Shown here: positions 47,949-58,256 of the stretch, in pieces
Layout of the letters: the number at the start of each line of letters is the position of its first letter
How positions within the stretch are numbered: the first letter of the stretch is position 1
Assembly: GCA_029532415.1 (NCBI GenBank)
Contig: JAQOTA010000047.1
Span: forward strand, 2,418,001-2,482,000
Length of the DNA: 64,000 bases
From: Marasmius tenuissimus
Taxonomy: Eukaryota; Basidiomycota; Agaricomycetes; Agaricales; Marasmiaceae
Direction: 5' to 3'
The notes under the pieces: model-generated
What the model was told of the DNA's origin: nothing
Database searches by the model: none
What the model saw: the letters and a program-made list of their open reading frames with translations, nothing else
Position numbers and translations under genes: made by a program

Positions 47949-49065
47949 ACGTTTGAAACCTGAAGGGTATGTTATTTGGCTCGTGTTATATTTCCGCTGG
48001 ACGCTCATTCGTCTTTATGGAATACTAGAGTGGTTTTTGCGAGTTATTGCAACGAGCTATGCTCATGTATGTTATGGCTGTTGCCAGTGAAAGCTCCTTG
48101 GACAATGAGTATAGCCTGTCCTCCGCACCAGTGAATGTATTACCACTGTGACTCAGATGTTAATCAAGTCCCGAGATAGAGTCCGAGAGCTAAGGAAGGA
48201 AAGATAGACTGAACAACCATAGAGTTTGCAGGTACCAGGCGATAGCCGCGCCGAAGGAAGGTACCAGGCAATAGCCGCGTTGAAGGAATATGAATCTCCG
48301 AAAGGCTGAGAATGAGAAAAATGAGGTTACTCTGGTCACCTTGAGCGTGCTTGCCTCGTTTCAAGACGGGACGATCTGGGCCTCACGTTTCCCGGGGCAA
48401 CTTCCATTGAAGGTGCCCCCGTGTTCCACCTGCGGCTAATACAAACCCTATCTGAATCTTTAGTGCCGTCTATGGACCGGTTCGATCAGTGGATCCTTGG
48501 TGAATGTCGACTCATTTGCTGTCTGCAAGCCACCCGCCGTGAAATGCTGTCGGGGCATGATAGGAGGATTAATGAGCGAAACGAATCCATTGCACATTGA
48601 GCGATCGATATCGCCTCGATACCTATATGGACAGGCTATGAACGTGCACGTTTCATACCTGGTCGAGATTCAGATCGATGGCACCTAGCAAGCTATACTT
48701 GGCAAAGCACACTTGACCTACCGTTTCCTTCGTCGAATCTTCCCTCGAAACTTGTGCACGTTCTCTCGCGATTGCTCGGAAGAGGCGGGTCAATGAGATG
48801 CTTCTTATGATCCTAACCCGCCCAGCTTCCTCCATGGCTCTAAACGAAGGTCATCAGTGCTGTTTTTCTTCCATTTACCCTTCGAAAGGAAAGTTGAAGC
48901 TTTCACGGGTTGGACTTGCTGCCTGCAGCCCCGAGTACCCCAGACAAAGCGGGCGGTGGCGTTCCACCAGAAAGCTGTGCAGCACAGCATTGACTCGGGT
49001 ACTTTTCTTTGTTCCGCCCCGCCAAGCACTCCTTTGTTTTTCACCGTCACCATCGTCACCGTTTG
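47949..49065. other. Intergenic
   Basis: Contains a 29-bp tandem duplication (48231-48288). Otherwise no coding or RNA feature is supported. Confidence 0.5.
48231..48288. repeat. 29-bp tandem duplication
   Basis: Two adjacent copies of a unit beginning ggtaccaggc and ending gaaggaa, differing at three positions (cgatagccgcgcc versus caatagccgcgtt). Confidence 0.9.
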
Positions 49066-49073
49066 TATAAAAG
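49066..49073 (+). promoter_or_regulatory. TATA box of the phosphatase gene
   Basis: tataaaag 62 bp upstream of the ATG at 49128. Confidence 0.6.
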
Positions 49074-49127
49074 GCAACTGTCTTCCTCGTTGCTATTTTC
49101 TCATCTTCCCATTCGACGACATCAATA

Positions 49128-50123
49128 ATGGCAAGCCTTACTTCAATGTCCTCGAGCTCATCGTCTATCACGTGCTCCAAAACCTCTTCCTCATCTTCGA
49201 GCTCGTCTTCGAGCACTTTTTCTTCGTCGTCGTCATTGTTGTCGTCAGACAAACAGTTACCGCTCATGTCGAAACGACCACGACCTATACCTAATTCTTA
49301 CTGGGCGACTCCTCTGCTGCTCGCGTGCGAGTACCCTTGGACCCCCAAGAACCCATACAAACCCAAGCTGGACGCTCTGCTTCTCGCTGGTGTTCGTACA
49401 TTCATCGATCTCACAGAGTCTGGTGAACTGCTACCATACTACACTGATGGGTTGAACAACAACGTCCTCTTTCACCGTGCTACGAGGCTAGGAATATCTC
49501 CTGCCGAAATCGAGTATCACAGGTTTCCAATTCGCGACCGTTCGCTTCCTTCGTCGCTCAGTCTGCTACACTCCATCCTCGCTTGTCTTTCGGAGAATGC
49601 CAAAGCAGGAAGGATTTGCGCTGTCCATTGCCGGGGTGGAATTGGTCGAACGGGAATGGTCATCGGGTGCTGGCTTGTTCAAAGTGGCATTGCGCAAGAC
49701 GGAGAGGAGGCGCTCGAGATTATTGCCCGGGAATGGCGGGGGGTAGAGAAATGCAAGAGATACCCGTACAGTCCGGAGACGGGAGAACAGGAGGAGTATG
49801 TGCGTGGGTTCAAGAGGGAGATCTGTGATAGGCTTGCAGACGCGGTTGACCTTGTCATACGTGCGGGAGGCAGCATAGGTCCTTGTGACGCTCAGAAGCT
49901 GTCGTCGCTGTGCGAGGCTATCAAGGGTCCCGGTGAGTGCCCCTTGGGTGCTCAAAAACGTTGATTGATGAGGTGCGTTGGCTACCCGCTCTTCCACCGG
50001 ATATCTGACTAATTCTGCGACCAGATTTCAGCTTTGTGGCAAGGATCTCTTGCGGGTCTTCTGTTGGTCTTGTTCTTCCTGGGTGCGTGTTCTGCTCGTG
50101 TTTCTCTGGGTAGCTCGTGTTGA
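49128..50123 (+). CDS. Tyrosine/dual-specificity phosphatase, probably tail-anchored
   Basis: The catalytic P-loop is HCRGGIGRTG (Cys about residue 168, Arg 174), the CX5R signature of Cys-based phosphatases. A plausible general-acid loop (FPIRDRSLPSS) precedes it by about 35 residues. The N-terminus is a long serine tract. The unspliced frame ends at 49964. A strong gtgagt at 49933, a ctgactaat branch site and the acceptor at 50031 define an intron. Removing it gives 298 residues ending in a hydrophobic helix (SLAGLLLVLFFLGACSA) and stop at 50121-50123. I prefer the spliced form, which would anchor the enzyme to a membrane by its C-terminus. Substrate unknown. Confidence 0.82.
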
Positions 50124-51387
50124 ACTCGTTGTCTTCCCGAATTTACTCCAGCTATCACCTACCATATGGTTTACGCATTTACAACCTAATGCGACGGCGG
50201 CGCCATGCTGCATCGTGCTATAATCGACCGAGTCAACCTACGACTGCATATCCCCTCATTCGACGTGGGATGACTCGGCAATATACCTTGTTACGCCACA
50301 TCATGACCACATTGGACACTCACTAGATCTCAAATCGTGGTGCCGGTCGCCACCATTCCTGCCTCTCATCATCCATTTGTATATAGTCAATCTAACATGT
50401 CGGAATCGGGTTTCTTGACAGGGATGTTATTCTCGACAGGGACATTTACCATTTATTCTACAGCATTCTTTCCCTTTGGGTTTTTCCTCCTCTTTCAGTT
50501 TTGTCACTGTAGCACTAGGAATTGATATCGTAGCCCCCTCTTTCCCATCTTGCTATCATGTAGTGTTGTTGTACGTAGTTGCAACAATCTGATCTCTGAA
50601 TCACCATCTTGGTTTTGGTTTTGCTAACGCTCATGGACGTTGAATAATGATCCCGGTCCGAGAGGAATGGAGGTGCATCGATCCTCCGAGTCGTATCAAA
50701 TGATTGAAGCAGGTCATATTTATAGAGAAGTTCTCGACCCGACCAACCGCCAGGGACCTCCGCAGAGGATAACGTTCCACAAATAGCCCATCCCATTGTA
50801 TCAGTCAGCTTCCAACCATACTCCGAAGATAACACGACCTGCAGCAAGACTGGCAGCCGGTGAAGAGAACGTTTGTCGAAAGCCTGCCTAATTCTATGGC
50901 TCTTAATCTTATCGATAGAGAGGCGGTCAAGATCTAAGATTCAACAGGGAAAGCCTGCAGGTGGCTGGAAATTTGGAATGATGGTTGTGGCAGTTCCTGG
51001 GAAATTGAGAGGAGGTGAGATGATAGCAGCACGTTTATACCTCAAGCTCTCTGCGATAGCATCACCGAGACTCCGAGGAAGGGTGGTACGACAACAGCTT
51101 TGAAATTCGCCAGTCCTTCATCTGTGCCCACTGCCAATGCAATCTCGCGAAATTCAAAGGCACTACCGCCGCCGGACCGGTGACTCCGAGCGCCCAAACA
51201 GCGCCTGCCTCGCGCAAGCAATTCACGTGACCGCTCTCACTCTTGACTCGACACCTCTGCGGTCTACCTCCACCACGATCGCTCATGTGGGGTTTCTTGC
51301 TTTCTGTGAGGTCAGTGAAGTACAAATACCTTCAAGACACTTGACTGAAAGCTTTTTAGGTCACCGAGTTAAACAGATCGCTCTCAA
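50124..51387. other. Intergenic
   Basis: Upstream region of RAD1/XPF. A minus-strand frame of 110 codons at 50515-50847 has no recognised similarity and is not called. Confidence 0.5.
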
Positions 51388-54300
51388 ATGTCCACCATCC
51401 TTCCGTTTCATGAAACCATTCTTTCCGAAATCCACGATCCAGCAACCTCTGACTTGTTGGTTATTGGCCGCGGTCTTGGACTACGTCGGATTGTATGCAC
51501 TCTTCTCAAGATTTATGACTCACCACAGAATCTCGTGCTGCTCGTGAACGCGACGCAAGAGGAGGAGACTGAGATTGGTGAAGAGCTAGGGTTGATGGGA
51601 TGCAGGAAACCTGGATTGAGAATTGTTGGATACGAAACGGGCTCGAGCAGAGACCGGTATGTATTCAAATATCTCTCAACAAGGAATGTGCAAGTACTGA
51701 AAATCGTTTCGAGTCAGGATCTGTACAAGAAAGGTGGCTTGATAGCGGTCACATCGCGAATTTTGGTCGTGGACATGCTTCAGAATGATATACCTATCGA
51801 CATGATCACCGGAATAATCGTTCTTCATGCAGAAAAGTGCGCTCAATCTACTGTGCAGGTTAACGAAGAATAGGAGAGCTGACTGGTCCATAGGGTATCG
51901 CCTTTGCATGTGGTTTCCTTCATCACTCGTCTTTACCGGGAAAAGAACACCACTGGATTCCTCAAGGCATTCACCGACCAACCTGAACACATAACGAGCG
52001 GTCTGTCACCTTTGAAGAATGTAATGAAGGAACTCCACCTTCGAAGAGTGTCGATATACCCCAGGTATGGTTCTCCGCGTCTGTACAAGCCGAAAGATCT
52101 GCTTGCTGAACTGCTCCAAGGTTCCACCAGAACATCAAGGACACCTTAGAACGCAAACGAGCGGATGTCATCGAACTCGCTCAGAACTTGACCGAATCCA
52201 TGACGGAAATCCACGGTGCCATTGTGCATTGCATGAACATGATTCTGGCTGATTTGAGACGTTCCAAAGACGTACGTGACTCGACGCTTTCATTCCGTTC
52301 CCCACCTCTGATTAATAGCTTCTTCTAGCTCGACCTCGAAGGCCTCAGTCTTCCAGCAGCATATTTTTCTTCGTTCGATCATATTGTACGGAAACAGTTG
52401 GATCCCATCTGGCACAAAGTCGGTACCACGACCAAGGCTCTCGTCCGAGATCTAGGTCAACTTCGAAGGCTTGTCAGGTAACCCGAAACCCGCTTTCTAC
52501 GCAGAGTTCTAGCTAACGTTCAAACCCACAAGCTACCTCCTCACCTACGACCCCTTGCAGTTCCACTCGTTCTGCCAATCCCTGCTCGCGGCTATTAACG
52601 AACCTGAAGGTGGCTCTTATGCGGCACCTAAAAGCGAATGGATGATGACTGACTCTGCTACAACGATCTTCGAGGTTCGTCCTCGTCTCGTCTCCCCCTT
52701 GTTGTTTCGTCCCGTTAACACATCACGTACACCCACAGCTCGCCAAGGCACGATGCTTCTTGAACGTACCAGAACCCGAAGCACCACCGCCTCCCACCAT
52801 ACACGAAGTTGACGATGAAGACATCTGGGACGCCTTCGACGAGGCTCAGGGCACTCTCAAAGACAAGGACAAGGACAAGAACAAAAAACCGACCCGACCC
52901 AAATGGCTACCCCCAAACATCCAACCCGTCCTCGAAGAACTACCCAAGTGGAGTTTACTAGCTGAAGTCCTGGAGGAGATCGAGCATGAAATTCTGAGGA
53001 TGGAAAATACCTCGACTTCGGCTGCTGCAGCGTTGGTAGGGACGAATACGACGTTGGTGATGTGTTCGTCTACTGCGACGTGTAGTCTGTTGAATGAGTT
53101 TTTGACCAAGATGGATGTGGGGAGGGCGAAGGGGGAGTGGGGGAGGAAGATGATGATGCAGAGGTTGAAGAGTTGGTTGTTTTGGGAGGAGAGGAGGAAG
53201 TGGGAGAAGGAGCATGCTGGTGGTAATGCTGGTGGGGGTAAGAAGACTGGTGGTGGGACGAGTGGAGGCGGGGGCGGGGTTGGTGCTGGTTCGAACGATT
53301 TTGCAGACGGGTTGAGCGAAGCGCTGAAGAAGAAGGATAGGGAGAGGGCACAGAAACAGGCTAATAGAAGGAGGATCAGAGGGGGTGGGCCGGCGGGTGG
53401 GAGTAGTAGGGCGCCGACTGCTCCACCTGAAGCTGCTGCCACTCCCGCTCCAGTCGATGTAGATTTGTGCGTGTCAGTTGTGACTGTTGCACCGACCGTG
53501 TTGCTGACGATATCGTTAGCTTTGCAGGGGAAGACATGGCTCTCATCGACCTCAATGACGAGGAAATTCTACTCAACCTCGGAGTCGTCGGCGGGGATAT
53601 CAGCACGACCGAGTTTGCAACGGAATTTGACGCGCATTACGGGTTGATACCTCCTCCTCAGCAAGTCCTGATACGCGCCTACTCGGACGACACTGACGAC
53701 CGGATGCTGGATGAAATCAAGCCGAGATTCATTGTGATGTTCGAACCGTGTATGGAGTTTGTTAGGAGAGTTGAGGTACGATCTCCCTGTTCTTCCTCGT
53801 TCGAAAACGAATTCTAACAGGTCACTCAACAGGTCTACAAGTGTTCCAACCCTCATATGGGAGTTCGAGTGTATCATATGGTCTATGCCGATTCTTGCGA
53901 AGAGCACAAGTACCTGGCTGGCATACGTAGGGAGAAGGACAGCTTTGAGAGGCTCATCAGGGAGCGAGGGGTAAAACTTTCTTCTAGGCTTAAGGTCACT
54001 TATAGCTCAATGCATGTATTCAGTCGATGTTACTCCCCATCCTAGAGGATCGCCGGAGCACAGAGAACGATGCCATGATCAAAACTATCAGCTCGAGGAT
54101 AGCTGGCGGTAGAAGGGAGTTGTCAAAGACACCTTCCCAGGTTTGTGTCTTTCCTCCGTCATTTCCAGTCACACTCACACGCTGTCGTACAGGTTGTGGT
54201 GGATATGCGAGAGTTCAGGTCCACGTTACCTTCGTTATTGCACGCATCGAACCTTTTGGTCATCCCCGCGACGCTGACGGTGGGAGACTACATCTTGACA

Positions 54301-55045
54301 CCGGAAATATGTGTCGAGCGGAAGAGCTTGTCGGATTTGGTCTCTAGTTTCAACAGTGGTCGTCTGTGAGTAACGGACATTCGCACGGAAGGGGATTTCG
54401 CGCTCAACCACGTACCAGGTACACACAATGCGAGTTCATGTCGGCGCATTACAAGAACCCGGTGCTGCTCATCGAGTTCGAAGAAGACAAGGCCTTCTCG
54501 CTAGATGTACGCTCCCTTGTCGTTACCTCCGATCTCTGCTGACTCATTCTTATCTCTAGATGGTCTCCGAAATTAAAAGCTACGGGAAGGTCGTCAACAA
54601 ATTTCCTCCGAAAAAGAAATCGACGGGCAAGCCGGGTGAACAGGAGTACAAGCCACCGAGCATCCAGTCCAAGATCGTCCTCCTAACCCTCACCTTCCCC
54701 CGACTTCGGATCATCTGGTCGTCATCCCCTTACTCTACTGCAGAGATCTTTGCCGACCTCAAGAAAGAACGGGCGGAACCAGACCCTGTGAAGGCCATAG
54801 CTATTGGTGCGGACGAGGATCCGGAGGCTGGGGCAGGGGTCAATGCCGCGGCGGAAGAGCTGCTCAGATCATTCCCTGGCATCACAGGGAAGAACGTCAA
54901 GTTCGTGATGAGCAAAATTCGGAATGTTCGCGAGCTATGCGAGATGGACCTGTCTCAGGTTCAAGGGATCCTTGGAGTCGAGCCAGGGAAAGCATGCCAC
55001 GAGTTCCTGCACAAGGGAGAGAGAAGTAAGACATTGTACGCGTAG
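51388..55045 (+). CDS. RAD1: DNA repair endonuclease XPF/RAD1
   Basis: Structure-specific nuclease subunit that, with its Rad10/ERCC1 partner, cuts 5' of lesions in nucleotide excision repair and in single-strand annealing. Twelve exons (51388-51836, 51894-52064, 52121-52271, 52329-52477, 52533-52674, 52739-53466, 53520-53775, 53833-53970, 54024-54140, 54193-54365, 54419-54506, 54560-55045) join without a phase error to 1015 residues. The inactive helicase-like N-terminus begins [11 protein letters not shown], with [20 protein letters not shown] later. The ERCC4 nuclease motif is [19 protein letters not shown] (about 798-816). The C-terminal double HhH domain is [20 protein letters not shown] onward. 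Odd: a Gly/Lys-rich low-complexity linker at about 490-560. Confidence 0.96.
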
Positions 55046-55370
55046 ACGGATGTGGTCGTTTTGTTTCTTTGTGGTATGTAGATCAAATCAGATGTCGTTC
55101 TCGCTTTGCATATCGTTCTGACTGGTCTTCTAGGAACGGGCATCATGGGCACTGGGGAGTTCCTTTTTGTCTTCTGGCCAGGTAGAATATGCGGCTATTC
55201 GACCAGACAAGGGAATGCGCCCCATTCTGGGCCTAGCGTGTCTCAGTCAGCCGTCCTACTGTAGGTGGTGGCATGGAGAACAATAAGCGATTTGGCGCCC
55301 ACGAAGGCCCGCTATGTTGCCATCTTGTGCTGTGCGTTCCAGACTGCCAGGAATGCCACTCTCGTTCGAG
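55046..55370. other. Short intergenic region
   Basis: The 3' end of RAD1 and promoter of the pheromone-like gene; nothing else is seen. Confidence 0.55.
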
Positions 55371-55377
55371 TATAAAT
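55371..55377 (+). promoter_or_regulatory. TATA box of the pheromone-precursor-like gene
   Basis: tataaat 104 bp upstream of the ATG at 55475. Confidence 0.55.
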
Positions 55378-55474
55378 ACGAGCTCGTATGCAATCTTCCC
55401 CTCAGACCTCGTCTGAGCTGTTCGAACCCACATCTGCAAACAACCCTCAAATTTCCAACTCTCACCCAACTGCA

Positions 55475-55594
55475 ATGGACGCTTTCACCTCCATCTACAA
55501 CTTCGTCTCCAACACTGGCAAGGACGTCGATGATGTTCCTGTCCTCGAAGAGGGCGGCAGCAGCGGATCCGGAAGCTCATGCGTCATCGCTTGA
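55475..55594 (+). CDS. Lipopeptide mating-pheromone precursor (CaaX)
   Basis: A 39-codon intronless gene starting MDAFTSIYNF and ending CVIA then TGA. Basidiomycete B-type pheromone precursors are 35-60 residues, often start MDxFT, carry an acidic stretch before the processing site, and end in a small-residue-rich peptide with a CaaX box of the CVIA/CVVA kind that is farnesylated and carboxymethylated. All of these are present: VDDVPVLEE, then GGSSGSGSSC plus VIA. A longer upstream frame adds 29 residues from 55388, but the TATA box at 55371 makes the short form likelier. No STE3 receptor gene is seen in the window, so it may be a non-mating-locus copy. Confidence 0.82.
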   Translation: MDAFTSIYNFVSNTGKDVDDVPVLEEGGSSGSGSSCVIA

Positions 55595-57048
55595 TACCCC
55601 AGCATCGTCATCTATTCCTTTGGGCCAACTTTTTTGACCACGTACGTCCGCCTAGGCTTCCACTCCCCTCTGAAGTCTGACTTTTCCCCCTGGTACTCCA
55701 GGCACTATCAAACATTCGATCTTCGTTCTTAATATACGTGTGTATCTGACACACTAGTTGGAGGGGTGCTCGTCGATGGGTTTATTCATCTGTGCAGGGA
55801 CTTTGGGTCCTGATTATTATTATGGGTTTGTGTGTAATGCAAAGTGGATTGTTACTTCAGCTCGCCACCTTCAACCGGCTCGGACATAGCCATTTTGCTT
55901 TGCCAGACACGCTTGTTCGGGCGAAATAATGAGCGTGTACCCGCAAGTACGGGCTGGGACACGGCCGGTTAAACAAGACAGCGTTTTTGTTCCTTCTTCC
56001 CTTCATATCTCGCGATCGAGCTCCCACGCACGCCGGCACCATCTTGCCACCCCACTTCCTCAGGGACATGCTTACCACCTCAGGATGTGTAGCTTGTGAG
56101 GGAACTCTCGCGGAGTTCCTGCTCGTCTTCCGCGACAAGGCAAGAACGGCCTGCGCTTCTACGGCCTTTCTCACCATCATTACGGGGATCAAGTGATGTA
56201 GCTTGAAGCGCGGCCGCGTCAAATATACCGTGCCGAATCCTTCGTGAGATTGAGGCCTGGATTTGACTGGATATCATTTGAAGCCATTGCACTGGTCGTT
56301 CTTCATATCCTCTAGTTGTCCTTAAACTCTTAAAATTTGGCACTTATGCCTCAGGTTTCCCAGCTTTGCGAGAAAAAATGCCTCGCTGATGGTCTAATTG
56401 TGCCTTTTCCCTCCAATAATAGGCAAGGACTAACCATTTACGGACGTAGACACGGTCAGTTGACAACTCAAACGGCACCGCAGCTCACTTTCACGGTTGC
56501 TGTCGTCCATAGCCCAAATCGACTTATTTCCTGTCTGGCACCGTCATTGACCAGACATCACTGGGGCGCACTGTCAGAGAAAGCCGCCGCCGTTTTATCC
56601 AGTCCCCAACACTTCAGCGCATTATGCGCGCTTGAGGCCGCGCCAAAGCTTGAGGCATTTGCGATATTTTAATCAACCTCAGGTACCAGGTACGAGAATC
56701 CAAACAATGTGAGAAAGATTCATGGACTCAGACCATGATTATTTCACAGGAACCTAGGTTGTGGACACGTCTACCACTCCGCCGGACAGTAGACTTACTC
56801 TCTCTCGATCGATGCCAGGGTCCTTGGTCTAACGTAGTGGTCATCAATCACCGGCGGCTCCTTGGGTCCTCTGCGCGGCATCTCACACAGTATCCCCCTG
56901 GTGGTCGGGATTCTCACTTGCTTGGACAAAGGCCAATCGTTGGGACAGAATTTTGACCTTTCAATGAGGTTATAAGAGTCGGTTGGACGCATTCCATATT
57001 CATTGGTCTACCAACCAAGCTTGAACAGTTACAGCCAACTTAAACATC
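55595..57048. other. Intergenic
   Basis: About 1.4 kb with only short uninformative frames. A tataag at 56971 lies 78 bp upstream of the next gene and is a likely core promoter. Confidence 0.5.
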
Positions 57049-57629
57049 ATGAAGCTCGCTACTTTCTTCACCGTCGTCGCTCTTGCAGTCAGCCCCGCTC
57101 TGTCTGCCAACTTCGATGTTATGGTCGGAGCGAACAACGACTTCATCTTCCTTCCCAACCAAGTCAACGGTGCCGTCCCTGGCGACACCATCACCTTCAC
57201 GTTCGTCTCGAAGAATCGTGAGTAGCGTTGTCATCTTGATATCCCTACGATCTCTCACTTCCGGTCAGATTCCGCGACGACTACGACTTTCGTCAACCCG
57301 TGCCCACCTCCCCCAGGCGGCCAGGGTCCTAATGGATTCGATACTGGATTGTGCGTTACTTTTCTGGGTTCTTAGACATCGTCTCACTTAGATGACAATA
57401 TCACCATCACTCTTATAGCAACCCGACGACTGACACAGACCACCCAGTGCATGTCATTCCTATCGTTGACACGGCTCCGCACTTCGTGGCTTGCATGCAA
57501 GCGGGAGGAGCGCACTGCAACAGGGGAATGACTTTTGCCATCAATCCCACAGCCGACCAGACCTACGACGAGTTCTTGAATAACGCTCTCACCGACCCCA
57601 TCCAGACTCAACGCGTTCCAGGAAACTGA
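57049..57629 (+). CDS. Secreted cupredoxin-fold protein (extracellular serine-rich protein type)
   Basis: Three exons (57049-57217, 57269-57350, 57419-57629) give 153 residues. The signal peptide is MKLATFFTVVALAVSPALSA. The mature part starts with a cupredoxin-like strand pattern (FDVMVGANNDFIFLPNQV, then GDTITFTFVSKNHS). It ends with the family hallmark Cys-x-x-Gly-Gly-x-His-Cys-x-x-Gly-Met-x-Phe-Ala-Ile-Asn-Pro. His, Cys and Met at the usual positions could bind one copper, but many fungal members are not proven copper proteins. There is no GPI tail of the serine-rich kind, so it is shorter than the classical members. Extracellular role unknown. Confidence 0.9.
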
Positions 57630-58256
57630 GAAGGATAACGTGAGCGGAGGATACTCAGTCCGTTTACTTTTCTGATCGGGTACAATGGTCGGGAGTACTT
57701 TTGAAGCTGGGAAAAATTAAGAAAAACTTATTACTGTTTTGTATTTATTGATGGGAATTACTTTGGTGAAAGGCAGTCTGTACCTCGAGACACAGGTTTT
57801 GGTCTGTAATTCTCGACTCGTTGAGGCCGCCCTGAGTGAAACAGACGCATGGGCCACCAGTCCATTGAATACTCCTATTGATCCATTCGACTTCGTTTCC
57901 CACTTGACTCTCAATGCCTTCAATCCGAAAGTCGAACAAAACCGAGTCCGAACAACCTCACGGAGCCCCGAACGGCAACTTTATTTGTTCAGGAGTGCCA
58001 TGTAGTGCCATGAGGACGAGAGAATAGACGAGTGGAGGAGGAGGAGGAGTGTATTACACGGCATGGTCCACGTACTGAACACCGGGTCCGGGGCTTATCC
58101 TAGCATACACGCAGCTAACTACGCCTTCGACCCCGGGACGGTTCCCACACTGTCTGGACGAGCTCACGGCACACACAGTCCGCGGTAGATCCAAACCGTG
58201 AGGGTCCGCCTTTTGACCTGCCTACACCCACTTTCTAGCCCATCCTCTAACATACT
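57630..58256. other. Intergenic and LINE 3' end
   Basis: Downstream of the LINE stop on the minus strand. It probably includes the element's 3' untranslated region, but I find no poly(A) tail or target duplication marking its border; a (cct)n-like tract lies near 58040. Confidence 0.45.

Noticed and set aside
48875..49267. Acidic minus-strand frame (Glu/Asp runs)
   Set aside because: Complement of the poly-serine start of the phosphatase gene.
52846..53442. Minus-strand frame of 198 codons rich in Pro and Leu
   Set aside because: Shadow of the Gly/Lys-rich linker exon of RAD1/XPF.
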